Shown: positions 45,593-58,194 of the stretch, piece by piece
Numbering within the stretch: position 1 is the first letter of the stretch
How the letters are laid out: each line of letters opens with the position of its first letter
Source of the DNA: Neckera pumila
Lineage: Eukaryota; Streptophyta; Bryopsida; Hypnales; Neckeraceae
DNA length: 64,000 nt
Assembly (NCBI GenBank): GCA_963969595.1
Contig: OZ018411.1
Span: forward strand, 26,410,545 to 26,474,544
Direction: 5' to 3'
Notes under the pieces: generated by a model
Told to the model about the DNA's origin: nothing
The model's database searches: none
Seen by the model: the letters and a program-made list of their open reading frames with translations, nothing else
Made by a program: the position numbers and the translations under genes

Positions 45593-46021
45593 TATAACTT
45601 ACCTGCAAAATTTTAACCTCCCGGCCATAACTAAACATAGGATTATTATTAGTATTTCTATCCTTTTCAACAGAGTGGGATATGATCACCATTTGCCCCT
45701 AGACATAACATTCAGTAGCATTCACAGGGACTGCCTTTTACTCTCCAGAGTCCTCATCCAGGAACTTCATCCACATTTTTTTAATGTAAGCTTCAATGTT
45801 GAGATAGTCGCAATACATTTATGTTATGCTCCATTTTTTTTGGTAATTCTAGGACAAAACATATAAACAAATAATTGTAAAGATAGATGGTTTGCCCAAA
45901 ACCCAAAGCATCCATTGAGTATTGTATTAAAGTAATATAACCATTTGCCATCAATAACTTATTTAGAGTTTTCAATAGAGAAGAGAAGCTCTTTAATGTA
46001 GAAATGGGGTGGTAGGAGGTA

Positions 46022-46350
46022 AAACAACCCATGTGGGATATGTAAATTAGAATTTGTAGTTTCTCAAACGCACATGTTTAAGTCAAAAGTAAGGATTGTG
46101 TTTCAAGTAGAATTTCAAATCCCATTTTGGCATAGTAGAATAACTTTTATCAAAAAACTTAGCGTTCAGGACATTTTTGGAGTTTTACGAGCTATTTTTC
46201 TGCAATTCCCATATTGAATCGATTCCGGTGGTTTTCTATTGTTTACTCCACATAAAAATTTTAGTTTTATTGTTCACTGGTTTGTTTTTTTCTATTTTCA
46301 AATTTGCAGTCAGGTCTTTCCTCAATTCCACCGGCTAACAATGACGGACG
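46022..46350. repeat. Dispersed repeat copy related to 49290-49420 and 50330-50520
   Basis: 46030-46160 (GGATATGTAAATTAGAATTT, CATAGTAGAATAACTTTTAT) matches 49290-49420 and, inverted, 55960-56040. 46168-46350 (GGAGTTTTACGAGCTATTTT, TTCCCATATTGAATCG) matches 50335-50520. An old dispersed family without coding sequence; 45593-46021, just before it, shows nothing. Confidence 0.6.
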
Positions 46351-46354
46351 GAAC

Positions 46355-46960
46355 TAACCAAGAAGAGTTATCCCCGAACATTGAACTATAACAAGCTTGG
46401 ACGCTCCAATCGAATCCCAGCTGCTAATTCTGTCAAAAGTGTCCGAAATTCAATCGAAATTCTTCTGTACTGCACTAGCGAATCCCTAGAACCGAGGGCT
46501 CGCGTTGGACGTGAGTTTGCGTCCAGCACTCCAACCCGGTGAGGCGGTGATGCGCGCAATCGACCGACAAATCTATAATGGATTGGATTTCCACCTCTCA
46601 CGGGAACAACAATTCAATTGTTTATGCAAACATGAGACCCGTGAGGCACTGCGCGCGTTAGCCACATGTTTGGATTGATCCGGCCTGCAGGAGACGGAGT
46701 CACGACCTCACGGGATCGGAGTTGTTCGTCAGTCGATCACTTCACTCCTTGCAAGGCCGGCTGCAAGGCAAGCAGGGATCTCAGATGCTGCACCAAAATC
46801 TTGAGACTTCATGCACACTACTGCAGATAGATAACGAGACTTGTACGTTTCTGGCCGGCCCTCTCACGCACTCCGTCGCCCTCGGGAGCCGGACTGAACT
46901 GTACTCCTTCGAAATGAAATGACAACTTCACTTTTCATGCAATGGACAGATAAACAGGAC
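46355..46960. other. GC-rich unique island, no gene assigned
   Basis: The most GC-rich stretch of the right half, with many CG dinucleotides (GATGCGCGCAATCGACCGAC). Frames at 46386-46601 (-, 71 codons, Arg-rich) and 46722-46922 (+, 66 codons) are open but unrecognised. It could be the promoter or first exon of a lost gene; no downstream coding was found. Confidence 0.3.
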
Positions 46961-47312
46961 TTGCGTGACTTCAAGATTCTGCTGCAGATGCAATAGAGCT
47001 AGTACAGTACTTATTACCAGTGCAAATACATCTGCCTCTCGATCGGACCTTATGCTGGTCCTTGCTCTCTGAAAAATCTAGATCAATATCGATCAGTGTG
47101 GTCATACAATGATTTGTAGAAAGGTAAGTGTACTGGCCTGTCTTTGGAACGTACTTGAAGTTCTGATTCATGATTTTTAATTTAATTCCCCGCCTCCCCC
47201 CCATTTTTATATTTTTCAGACTCACTCACGTAAGCAAACAATATGGGATAATGCATATGTATTTCATATGTATTCTTGTTAGTATTTGTATTTTGTATCT
47301 GTCTTATACATA

Positions 47313-47440
47313 TGTACCATATCCCATATCAATATCTATAGTCCATATCAGTATCCGTATCCATGTCCTACATCTGTACCATATCCCATATCAATATCTA
47401 TAGTCCATATCAGTACCCGTGTCCATGTCCTACATCTATA
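47313..47440 (+). repeat. Tandem repeat, about 63-bp unit, within a CATATC/TATCC-rich tract
   Basis: TGTACCATATCCCATATCAA followed by TATCTATAGTCCATATCAGT occurs at 47313 and 47376. The surrounding 47250-47490 is a simple CCATATC-type tract. The long overlapping frames here (for example 47286-47924) are translations of the tract, not genes. Confidence 0.8.
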
Positions 47441-47624
47441 TCCGTATTTGTATTTGTATCCATATCTATACCCTACAACATCCGTGTCTGTATTTTTTAT
47501 TTTTCAAGATCAACAGTGTCGGAAGGGGGGAGGGAAAATTATTTTTCATAATCAATGGCTCTTGTTTTTTTTACAGAGAGGAGGGGACATTAGAAAAAAC
47601 ATGAGCCCTCCGAAGGGCTGCTCC

Positions 47625-47667
47625 GGAGTGACAAACCAAGCTATTAAAAAGCTTGGTCTGTCACTCC
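47625..47667. repeat. 18-bp hairpin with 7-base loop
   Basis: GGAGTGACAAACCAAGCT (47625-47642) pairs with AGCTTGGTCTGTCACTCC (47650-47667) with a single mismatch around the loop ATTAAAA. The motif CTCCGGAGTGACA next to it also appears, altered, near 49000 (CTCTAGAGTGACA), so it belongs to the terminal sequence of a repeat family rather than a terminator. Confidence 0.7.
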
Positions 47668-48287
47668 AGTTGACTACTGTGATGAGCAGTCAGCTTTCAC
47701 GTTTTATTTTTTTTTTTTTTAAGATTAAATATATATATATTACTCGTAAATTTCGGTTCTTGCGCCACTGTCGCTGCAATTTCAGCAGGGCAGAAATAGG
47801 GAAAAAACGAATTTTTGAGCAAAAAAAAAGTAAATTCCAGGAGGCTATGGAGCAATCCTCTAAAGGCCTGAAATTTTCTCTAATGGAGGGATTGCAACCT
47901 GGAGGGGATGCATCTTTTCACTAGATAGTATCTTTGTGTCAAACTTGTTCCATCACCATTCATGCACCTACAGTTGGATTGGGATAACAAGCTTTTTGTG
48001 GACAAAATTGGAGTACGCGCCATCGAATAAGAAACGGTGTGAATGTAAGGCTCTATCCTTAATAAACAACAATATTAGTTTCTTGATAGTGGATAGAAGA
48101 AAAATTAAACAAAGAAAACCTTGAATCAATGGTATGCAACCAAAATTAAAAGTTAAATTCAATTTTAAAATAAAAAACAAAATAAAAATTGGGACCCCCC
48201 ATCCAACCAGTTAGAAAATGAGGGACAACCGACCAGTGACCAGTCCAATAGAGAGGGGGGGTCCAACTAATCATTTTTCCCCTTTAA

Positions 48288-48864
48288 CCCCTAAAGTCCC
48301 ATTGTCCCTACGGGGGACAAAATGGATTTTGGGCAGGTTCCTATGAGCTCAATTTTTAATGAAACTTTCTGAAACTTTCCCATAAGATAGAAAAACTTAG
48401 TAGCTTTTGGGGAATGTAATTTTTATTTCAATCAGTGCCTGGGAGCAAAAGTTATACCCAAATAAGCTCAAAACAGGGGAGAAGGGGCAGCAAAAAAATT
48501 TTGCAAAAAATTTAATTTAATTTTTTTAATTTTTTTTCCTTATAGATTATATTTTTGCCTATTTGGGAAGCTTTGATTCATTTCATTTGGACTTTTTATG
48601 AGAAAGTTATGGACAATCTTGTTTTTCGGGCAATGAGAGCATCTTCATGAAAAAAACTTTTTCTTTCACTTTGAATGCTGATATCTTTCAATCCGTACGG
48701 TCAAACATCACAAAATTTTTACTACATGATCTGTAAAAAGTGTAGTATAAGATCCTACGGTTATTTTCTAAAAAAAAAAAAAATTCTCATCTTTTAGATG
48801 AACGCAACAAAAGTAGCAGTTTTGAGTGATTTTTGATTGAAAAATGGCCTTGGGACTTTAGGGG
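48288..48864 (+). mobile_element. TTAA-flanked non-autonomous element, 577 bp (copy A2)
   Basis: TTAA at 48284-48287 and 48865-48868; termini CCCCTAAAGTCCC and GGGACTTTAGGGG, a perfect 13-bp inverted repeat. Nearly identical to 4004-4580 by eye over the whole length (few substitutions and an A-tract length change). The youngest-looking family here. Confidence 0.9.
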
Positions 48865-48962
48865 TTAACCAAACCCTAACCACATTGCATAGTGTGAAAT
48901 TGTGAATGCAATTGTAGATAGGATTGCAAAGCCAATAGACATTCTTTCAACTATACAACTTC

Positions 48963-50189
48963 ATTAGAGAAAAAACCAAGCCTCTGGAAGGCCACTCTAG
49001 AGTGACATCCTTATGAATATCCACGTCACCGCTGGCCCTAGAGATTTTGAATATCACAAATTTCACCCAATCTGACTTTTGCCAAAAATGTCAGGACCTA
49101 CGTCAAGGCAGCAAAATATAGGGCAACTAAGTACAATTTGTTGAATTGACAAATTAGTCAAATTAGGTTTAATTAAGCCAAATTAAGTCAATTAGGATTA
49201 ATTAAGCCACTAAATTATTTTGTGAGTTTGGAGATGAGAAGAGAAGCTTATTATAGGATTAGGGTAGTAGTAGGTCAAGTCACAATCCATATGGGGTATA
49301 TAAATTAGGATTAATAGGAGCTCAACCACTCATAGTTAAGCCAAATGCAGGAATTGTGTTAAAAGTTGAATTTTAGACCTCATTTAGGCATAATAGAATA
49401 ATTACTTTGAAAAAAAATTGAACAAAAAAAAATTGGTAATTAAACTAAATGTAATCTCCAAAAATTCATTTGAGGTTTTGAAACTTCAACTAAAATTTTT
49501 AGAAATTTTTTTGAGAGCGGTTGGATGGGACATTCTTTTTGGACATTTCAAATACATTCTCTGAATTTTGTCCATAACTTTTAGTTGGAAAATTTAAACC
49601 TCAAAATGATTTTCGGAGATAGGAGTTAGCTTAATTCCCCAACTCTATTTAGTTCAAAGTTTTTGAACATAATTATTTGACTATGCCTAAATGAGGTCTG
49701 AAATTCAACTTTCAACACAATTCTTGCATTTTGACAATGAGTGGCCAATCTCTCAACTTCTAATTATCCCATATTCTTCGGCAATTCATGATGGACAATT
49801 GAATTCACTATAAAAACAACCTCTTCACCTTCCATTTTCACCTAATGTCAGTGAAGTAAGTCTTCCACATTGCCATAAAAAATGATTCTTGATGGCAATG
49901 TTGAAGACTTACTTTATTGACATTTGTTTTATGTTCCAAAACTTGGTTAGTGTTCAATTAGCATCCAATTTTAAGGTGTTCAATAATTAGATTGAAGTGG
50001 ATCAAAGTACCTTAATTTTGATTATTGAACATTTAAACTTGAATTTGGAGCCTCTGACAGTCATCCAATAGCCTGACAAAAGGTGAGCGAGAATAGAGAG
50101 AAAAACATTTCTAAGCCCAAAAAAATTGAACTTCAAGGTCCTTTAAGAGCTGCAAAGTGGCCCTCTAGAGGCCTAACTTTTTCTCTAAT
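48963..50189. mobile_element. Foldback element with ATTAGAGAAAAA termini, about 1.2 kb
   Basis: Left end ATTAGAGAAAAAACCAAGCC, right end (inverted) ATTAGAGAAAAAGTTAGGCC. The arms are inverted, diverged copies over roughly 450 bp: CAGGAATTGTGTTAAAAGTT (49348) with its counterpart near 49700-49735. Related ends occur at 47589 and 47846-47884. No clear target duplication, no coding sequence. Confidence 0.55.
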
Positions 50190-50520
50190 CTTTACTCCAT
50201 AAACAACAAGTAGGCAAAGTCCTTGGGCATTTGTTTCAAGTGAAGCTATGACAAAAAATTGCTTTAGATTTTTTTGTAATGTTCCAACCTATTGGACCTA
50301 CTTTGATAGAGAATAACGTTGTTAAAGATATTTTTTGAGTTTTAGGAGCTATTTTCCTTTGATTCAATTCCCATATTGAGTCGGTTTTTCAAGTACTGAG
50401 TCCAGTTTTTTCATCTACTTTTTACTCTAAATAAAAATTCATAGATTTTTTCACGGATTTTTTTTCCAATCTTTTCAAATTGCAATAAGTTTTTTCCCAA
50501 TTCTATCGCGAGCAATGAAC

Positions 50521-51491
50521 CACTATAAGAAAAGCCTATTTTTGGCGGCGTTTAGGCAAAAACGCGTCATGTTTTTTCAAACATCAGATGTTCTAAAAAA
50601 CATATACATGTTTTGCAGAAACATGTACGTGTTTTGCAGAAACGTGTAAGTGTTTTGTAAAAAACGCGACTATGTCATTGTAGACGACTACGTTTGTGAT
50701 GATGTCAACTGCAACGTGGCCATGATTTTATATAACGTCGCATACAATAGAAGCTGCCATGTCAGCAAGTAGACTTGGAAAAGGGCAGCTATGTGGCATA
50801 TTTTGGAAAAAAAATTAAAAATGGATGGATGAACCTCGGGCCAAATGTTTGGAACAACGGGTTGGATGTCGGACTGGACATCTGAGACAACGTAGGCTAA
50901 TTATCCCATATTGTTTGTCTCACCATGGACAAAGAATGGGTACAAATATGACCCTGAAAATCTTCATTTTCACGTAATTATGTCATCAAGATAAATTTGA
51001 TGATAAATGGTAAGTTTTTTTTAAATTCTTGGTGGATTCTACTTTTTTTTTATTGCATAATTTTATTGATTAATTTCTATTGACTAATTAGTTTTTGAAA
51101 AATGGATTGGATGAAAAAAAATGGATTGGATGAAAAATAGATTGGATGAAAAATGGGTTGGATGAAGAAAAATGGGTTGGATGAAGAAAAATGGATAGAT
51201 GAAAAAAATGGGTTGGAGGAAAAAGTTGCCTACGTGGCCCTGCGTGGATGAGAATTTTGCCTATGTGGCCTCCACGTACTTTCATTTTGTAAGCTTGGAA
51301 GACCCTGTTTTGTAGGACGTTAGAAAAAAACAAGCCAGAAACTGGCACATTTTTTGAAAACAGCAGACGTTTTTTGCTTGTTTTCTATGACGCGATTTTA
51401 GGTGACATCTACGTTGACTCTCAGACATGTCAAACCGGACATCATACGACGTTTTTTCAAACATCACAAAAAAGGCCAATTTCTTATAGTG
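50521..51491. mobile_element. CACTA-type non-autonomous element, 971 bp
   Basis: Begins CACTATAAGAAAAGCC and ends TTTCTTATAGTG; flanked by AAC at 50518-50520 and 51492-51494, a 3-bp duplication. Subterminal TTTTTTCAAACATCA occurs in inverted and direct copies (50570, 51450), as in CACTA elements. 51098-51230 has about seven copies of TGGATTGGATGAAAAA. It interrupts the dispersed repeat at 50330-50520. No transposase. Confidence 0.8.
51098..51230 (+). repeat. Minisatellite, about 16-20-bp unit
   Basis: Units of ATGGATTGGATGAAAAA and ATGGGTTGGATGAAGAAAA, about seven in a row, inside the CACTA element. Confidence 0.85.
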
Positions 51492-51494
51492 AAC

Positions 51495-52428
51495 TGACTT
51501 GTGGTTCTCCTCAAACATTAGAGAGTAAGACTTGCCAAGCAACGCATTTAGATTGCAAAGTCAAAGTATTGTTCATTGATCAATTTTATATGCCCTGTTT
51601 GCACAAACCTTGGGCAAGGAGTAAGATCTATGCCGTGCTTCAAGGATATTTTATATTATTCCTTGAACTAGCCACTAGGCCATCAATTATCTTTGAATCC
51701 TAAAAGGGCATGAGCACATTTTAGTATATATTGTCAAAAACTATAACTTTTTAAGCCAATAAGAAAAAAATGAAAAAAAAACTTGCTTGAAGTTCAACCA
51801 TTCAAATTTGTACTAGAATACATTAGGAATGCTTGGAAAAATTTCAAAAACTTTAACCAAGCGGATTGAAAGACAATCGCATTTGAAGTTAATTTTTTTT
51901 CCTAAACCTAGTTTAGGTTACTCAACATTGTCAATAGACTTTAGGTCTTGAATGCCTCCTAGAGTGAGATTTTTGCACTACACAAGTTTCATTTTTTGAC
52001 AAGTGCATCCTATATTATAAGATTTACATACCTACCAAATTTCAAAGGTAGGTGTGGAATCTAATGAAAGATTTTCTAATTATCTGAATAGTCTAGACTA
52101 TTTTGGATGGCATAACTTTTGATCTAGGCACTTGATTGGATAAAAAATCATATTCTTGCTAAGGCGTTATATGTCCACATTTTATGTCAAAAATTCAGCC
52201 AATCAATCCAAGAACCTACATGAAAGACCAAATTACCTTTAACCCTCAAGGACTAAGAGAACACAATGTGTCTTCTTTAAATTTTAATCGGAAATTCTTA
52301 ATAGGCTGAAATAAATCTCAATATTTTTTAAAGTAGTGTCTTTTAGAGTAACAAGTTGGCATACTTGTTGCATCTTTTATCTTCAGAATTTCAATGTGAG
52401 AGTTATCTAAAATTTTATTTAGGAATTG
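51495..52428. other. Intergenic, nothing recognised
   Basis: AT-rich; one plus-strand frame (51374-51703) straddles the CACTA border and is therefore not a gene. Confidence 0.4.
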
Positions 52429-52430
52429 TA

Positions 52431-52710
52431 CTCATCACAAATTTTAGACCCTATGATTTGTCAACAGTTATCATGTGGTTATTGTTGTTTCATAGGTTTG
52501 CACGTTAATTATAATTTATCCATCATTATGATGCATTACTTCGCATCTTTACAATGGAGTTGCAAGTAATGTATTGTAACAATGCAATAACAATGCAAAG
52601 TAATGCATTGTAATGATGCAATAAATTGTAATTAATGTGCAAACCCATGAATCAATGATAACCACATAATAACTGTTGATAAACCATCGGGTCTAAACTT
52701 TGTGATGAGT
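52431..52710. mobile_element. TA-flanked foldback MITE, 280 bp
   Basis: CTCATCACAAATTTTAGACC at 52431 is inverted at the right end (GGTCTAAACTTTGTGATGAG). TA at 52429-52430 and 52711-52712. The arms pair almost completely (AACAGTTATCATGTGGTTAT with ATAACCACATAATAACTGTT). A third family with TA duplication. Confidence 0.8.
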
Positions 52711-52712
52711 AG

Positions 52713-54111
52713 TCTTATAGAAAAAAGGGAGCAAACATAATTTTTTACTATGAAAGGAATAGTGGAGATGGAGAAAAACATTTTCTTGGACATTTATGGT
52801 CTTTGTTTTGCACAAACAAAATGGATTTAGAGGAAATTCTTTCAAAGTTGCAATATTTTTAGCAATTTTAAAAATACAAGGTTCAATCTGGAATAATCAA
52901 GAATACAGACTAATTAGAATGATTTCGATTTCTTTGAAGATATTCCAAAAAATATGCTAATAATATTGAAAATTAAATTTCAAAAATCTATACATATATA
53001 AAAAATTTAAAATTTTGTAGGATCCAATTTGGTCAGTTTTGGCTTTTTGCTCCTTTTGCTTGAAATTGTGTACAAATTTGAGAGAGGTTTTTATTTCTCA
53101 TTTTTTAGATAAAAACTATTTCATTTGCTTTAGATTTCAATACAAGTTTTTGAGGCTGTTAAAAAAGCATTATTCATCTTCTTATAATTTTTCTTCTTCA
53201 AAAGCTTAATTTTTTTGCCTATAGGTTGATCATCCAAATTGTTATAATCTAAAAATCCAATGGTCAATATTTTTCACAATTAATTCCATGCATACTACAC
53301 AAAATAGTGAATCAGGTTGCTCCTCACTAATTTCTTGACATTTTACACTATATAAATTTGTATTATTACTATAGAAAGATGCAATAATGCAAAAATTATA
53401 TGTGTTGCATGGGTTGGTGCACTAGTTCTTGGCTTGGACTTAGAGAGTCTCATGTGCCTCCATGTGGACAAGTAGTGAGTCATGAGGTAATTTCTCTATA
53501 TAAGGCAATTTGATTGTTAAGGCAATTTGATTGTTAAGGCAATCTAATTTCATTTTTTTGTATAGACAAAGTAGTCTTTACTTTTGTACGATTAAAATTT
53601 AAAATTTCAAGCACACCTAATGTGCAAAAAAATATCAAAGTGGGAAAACCTCCATTGTCAAGAAGTTGTTCAACCTTGAGGGGGGTAAGGATCAAGCGCT
53701 GGCTGACACTAAACATTCACAGAAAGTAGACAATTTGTTACATCATTATACAAATTTTGCATTTCAATTTTCTTTCCTAGAGTTTATGAATAAATGCCAA
53801 AAATTGATAAGCTAAATTCTCTTTGTAAAGAACATTTTGAGGACATTCTACATACCCATCAAAATATTAATGATTGTAACATACTTTTCACATCATCAGA
53901 AGGAGAATGAAGCCCAAGGAGGGCCGCCAATGCCTGGACAACGGGAACGATGGCCAAAAAAATAATAAAAAATCAGCAAAATGCAAGGCTTGAATTGTGC
54001 AAGACAATTTGATGAAATCATTAAAAAAATGATTGGAAAAAACCCTTTTCATTCAAATGAATGGGAAATTTTTCATGTCAAAATTTGACTTGGCATAGAC
54101 ATTTTAAACTG
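52713..54111. other. Intergenic; short tandem repeat at 53500-53545
   Basis: AAGGCAATTTGATTGTT is repeated about three times at 53500-53545. Otherwise AT-rich with no gene. Confidence 0.4.
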
Positions 54112-54114
54112 TAA

Positions 54115-56904
54115 CACTACAAGAAAATGGCCACTTTTGTGACTGCAGAAGAATGACTGCATGTCCGATATAACTAAAAAATGACTGCGCCTCCCTAATT
54201 GCATTGGCGGGAGAGGTTTCTACAGTCGTGCAGTCGTTGTGCAGTCGCAGCAGCAACTTCGGGATGACGACTTCGCAGGATATGGAATTCATCCACTATA
54301 GTCCGTTCACTGCGTTCTGAATTTGTCGATGTGGATATATAGAAACTGACCGTAGAGCTTGCAGTCATGGAAAAGTTGCACACAGTCGTACATTGTGACT
54401 GTGTTCCACTTCACAACAACTACATTGTCACTTCCATATAAATTCCTGTGTACTACCGAATGGCAAAGCTTTCTGTTCTCTTTATCTTTTTCTCTCATCT
54501 TTTTCTGTCGGAGTATTTCTCTTTTTTATTTCTGTTTTATCTCTTAAAAATTTGCACAACTTGTCTTCTATGTACAAAGTTTTTTTTCCCCTTTAATTAA
54601 GTGTTTATTGATATACCTTTCAATTTTTTTTGCATTTTTTTCCTTCAACTAATTAGGACTATTAATTGTCTCTTAAATTTAGTTTTAATCATCACTTGTA
54701 TTTAGTTTTTTATTTATTTATTTGGACAAAAAGCAACCCTTTTAGTAATAACGGAGGAAATATTTCTTTTTCATTTTTGGTTTTTTAAAAAAAAATTTGT
54801 TGCGTTGTTGCAAATTAAATTTTTGGTGAATTGCTTGACCTTCTCTTGCATTATTTCTTTAATTCTATTTATGGAAAGACTGATTCATGGATTCATTTTT
54901 TTTCCCATTCACCCCCTTTTTCCTTCTACTTTCTCTGACAATTTTTTATTCAACGCCTTTGTCAGGTACTAGTGTACTGCATTTTTTTCCAGAAACTGAT
55001 GCCTCCAATAGTTCTCTTGAACTTTGTAAACCTTCTATCCTAGGATGTAGTTTACTTATCAAACAAATACACAGTAAAAATGGATTTAGAGTTGCAAGCA
55101 TTCCGTCCGTGTGCGTCTCGTTCTTTGGATATGTCATTTCTGTCTTTATGTTGTAGATCTTGAGAAGATTTTTGTACTCTCCTATAAATATGGAAACTTT
55201 ACATTTAGGCAAATGTGAAATAGAATCATTACTCTACTTCTGTGAAGCTGAACTGGCTGCCATTCAAATTAGTACAAGTCCCAACATATATGCACTAAGA
55301 TAATCTCATGTTGGTTTCTGTCATCCAAGAAGTCATAATTTAGCCTCATATTCATCACTACGTTGCATCCCAACTCCCACTTATTGATGACTTCTAAATG
55401 ACTTCCAATGTGACTCCATCACTCCTAGACTACTAAAGAACAACTTCAATGCTGCTTCGTTGTGACCCACGGTTTCTCTCAGCAACCCGACTGACGCACA
55501 TTGTTTGACAGATTCCACCATGCTATCACTGATCTATTTCACCATTTCCTTTATTCTAACACAGATGTCAACCTTGTCTCTCTAGTGCCATTGCATAATG
55601 ACTATCGGAGACTACAGAATGACTTGAAAATGTCTTGGACTACTCCATACCTACTCTACTATTGCCTTGGCGCCTTGCACAATATGATGCATTATGTAAT
55701 TTTCAAACATCTTATGTACCTTTCATCACACTTTTCTTGCATCAGTAGCACCTTTTCATGTATGCCATACACAACAAGGATGGACAAAATTCAGAGAGGA
55801 TATTAGAAAATGTCAAAGAAAATATCCTTTCCGATTCCTTTCTCAAATTTGTTCATAACTTTTGATTCAAGGCTCCAAATCTAAAGCAGATTTTTGGAGA
55901 TGAAAATGAGATTGATTTCCCAACTTTTTCTAGTTCACATTTTTTTTGGAAAAAATTAATATTCTACTCCTAAATGAGGTCTGAAATATCGTTTGCAACT
56001 TTATTCCTGCGTTTTACATATCCCACATGGTTTGTCATGCCTCCTACCACCTCACTTGTATAAAGGGCTTGTATTTCATCTCTTTATACTCACATTAAGG
56101 GTTTTGGAATTGTGTGGGCACATAAGCCAAATATGGTATTGGTGTATGGTATATTGTATACATATGATGTATTGTATATTTTGTATATTGTATTGTATAC
56201 ATATGGTGTACTATATTTTGTATGGTGTATTGTTGTAGAACTTTGAATGTATTCATATTTGACTATAGAATGACTACAAAATGAAGTGGCATGTGGCAAT
56301 CTACCAAAACAATGCAAAAAGTCCAAAGCAACTTCCAAATGACCTCTGACATGTTCCAAATGACTTCTTACGTGGCCGTCTACATCAGATGTTTAATGGG
56401 TCTATCATGACTTTACAATGACTTCCAAATGACTTTATAATGACTTCCAAATGACTTTCAACGTGGCCGTCCACGTCAGATGTTTAATGGGTCTATCATG
56501 ACTTCCAAATGACTTCCAAATGACTTCCAATGTGGCCATCCACGTCAGATGTTTAATGGGTCTATTGTGACTTTAGAATGACTTCCAAATGACTTCCGAA
56601 TGACTGTTTGTATGGACGGCCACCTAGGTTGCAAAGCACATGCATTTTCCACATGGCAGCTCAAGAGCCATTTCCTTAACTCCAACTTTCTTTATCACCT
56701 TAACGGAATCAGTCATTCACCCACTTTTACATCCAAGGCTCTTCATTGTTGGTGATAGTAAAAACTGCAGTCATATATAAACGACTTGTCCACTATGACT
56801 ACAAGGCCCCAGAGTCATTTTGCAGTCAAATGTATACATTTGACTACAGTGTGACTGTATTGAAGTCATGTTGTAGTCACAAAAGTGGCCACTTTCTTGT
56901 AGTG
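54115..56904. mobile_element. CACTA-type non-autonomous element, 2.8 kb
   Basis: Begins CACTACAAGAAAATGGCCAC and ends with the inverted GTGGCCACTTTCTTGTAGTG; flanked by TAA at 54112-54114 and 56905-56907. Both ends carry many copies of a TGACT-type subterminal motif: GACTGCAGAAGAATGACTGC near the left, ATGACTTCCAAATGACTT repeated many times at 56350-56610 near the right. The interior has no transposase; short frames at 54887-55156 and 55501-55806 are not recognised. 55850-56040 is an inverted copy of the dispersed repeat at 46022. Confidence 0.85.
56350..56610 (+). repeat. Subterminal repeat array of the 2.8-kb CACTA element
   Basis: CGTGGCCGTCYACRTCAGAT followed by GTTTAATGGGTCTAT occurs near 56371, 56462 and 56531, with ATGACTTCCAA units between. 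CACTA transposases bind such subterminal repeats (family knowledge). Confidence 0.8.
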
Positions 56905-56907
56905 TAA

Positions 56908-58191
56908 TGTGTTGTTTTACAACCTTGAAACAACCCTCTTGTGGCCTCCTTTTTCTTCCAATGATTTGAACTAATGAAACTATTCAATTGTAGTTAAAAA
57001 ATTTGGGACCCTAGGAAGTAAGATTAAACTCTAAGTGTCTAAGGACTATCGTCAGTTGTGGTTAAGAATAATCCCATTATATATATGTGCTTGAAACCTT
57101 TTTGTTTTCATACAAATCATCAATAGATGTAGAGAGGGTTCTCCCTTTTCTCTCTTCACTTCAAGGAATCTTAAAAATTAATTGTAATTTAGTGTACATT
57201 TGCTTATCTTTCCATTAATTCTAAACAGTATACAAGGGAGTATACACAACTTCACCCCCTCTAAATTGGCTACTATAGTAGCCATACTAGTAGAAGGCCC
57301 AACTACTTAGGCTCAATACTAAAAAACAAACAAATTCACTAATTGAACCTATTGAATATAGCCAACACTTCTAAGTTGTTTAGCTTCTTTAACTAATACA
57401 CTCTTGAAAAATGATAGTCAAGTTTTTGACTTGGCAGCTACTTCATTTTGAACCCTAATAATTGAATCAACTCCAAATTGATTGCAATTGATTTTTTCAA
57501 TTGTCAATGCTAAATGATATTTTTATCTATTTTCAAAATTCTTTTTCATGATTTATAGGAATCTTATGTTCTTTCTAATGACATAAAATTCCAACCATTT
57601 GGATCTTGGATGCATTCAAAAATGAAGGCAACTACTTGAAAATGCAAGGATGGCAATTCCTTATTACTTTTACAACCTCCGTTACAACCAGTGGGTGATA
57701 GGCCCTCCTTTAAAGATAATTTATGGGAGTTAGCATGGGTTGATTTCAATTGTGAATTTACTCTAGTAACCATGTTCTTCTAACCATGTTGATTTGCAAA
57801 AATTTCTTTAAGTTGATATATTTTGAATTTTGAATTGAATTTTTTACATTGTGTTCTATCAATACTCTAATTTCATTGTAAAATTCTAGTATTACAATTG
57901 AATATCACAAATCATCCATTTAAAACACCATGTTTCCCAAAGCATTTTACAACTTTAATCACCATAATGATTTGATCCCCCGTTTGATCTTCTAGTCTAT
58001 GACTCTATGAAAGATGGTTTTTGACTTGAAATTTACTTGAATACTACGTTCTAAAATTACTTACTCAAAATTCACAATAGAATTTGAGGCAATGTCCATT
58101 TTTAGAGGTTGCTTTGTAAACAGCAAAAATCCTCACCACTAGGCTTATGGCAAAATAAAAATTTTCCTCCATTTGGAAATTATGTACAATA
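56908..58191. other. Intergenic, nothing recognised
   Basis: AT-rich. 57050-57250 contains a T-rich and TATATA-rich stretch that could be an LTR or promoter remnant; no partner found. Confidence 0.35.
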
Positions 58192-58194
58192 GTT

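Noticed and set aside
47286..47924. 212-codon plus-strand frame rich in Tyr, Pro, Ile and Ser
   Set aside because: It translates a CCATATC-type simple repeat and overlaps two other open frames of the same tract.
51282..51703. Overlapping frames on both strands at the right end of the 971-bp CACTA element
   Set aside because: They cross the element border at 51491, so they cannot be a conserved gene.
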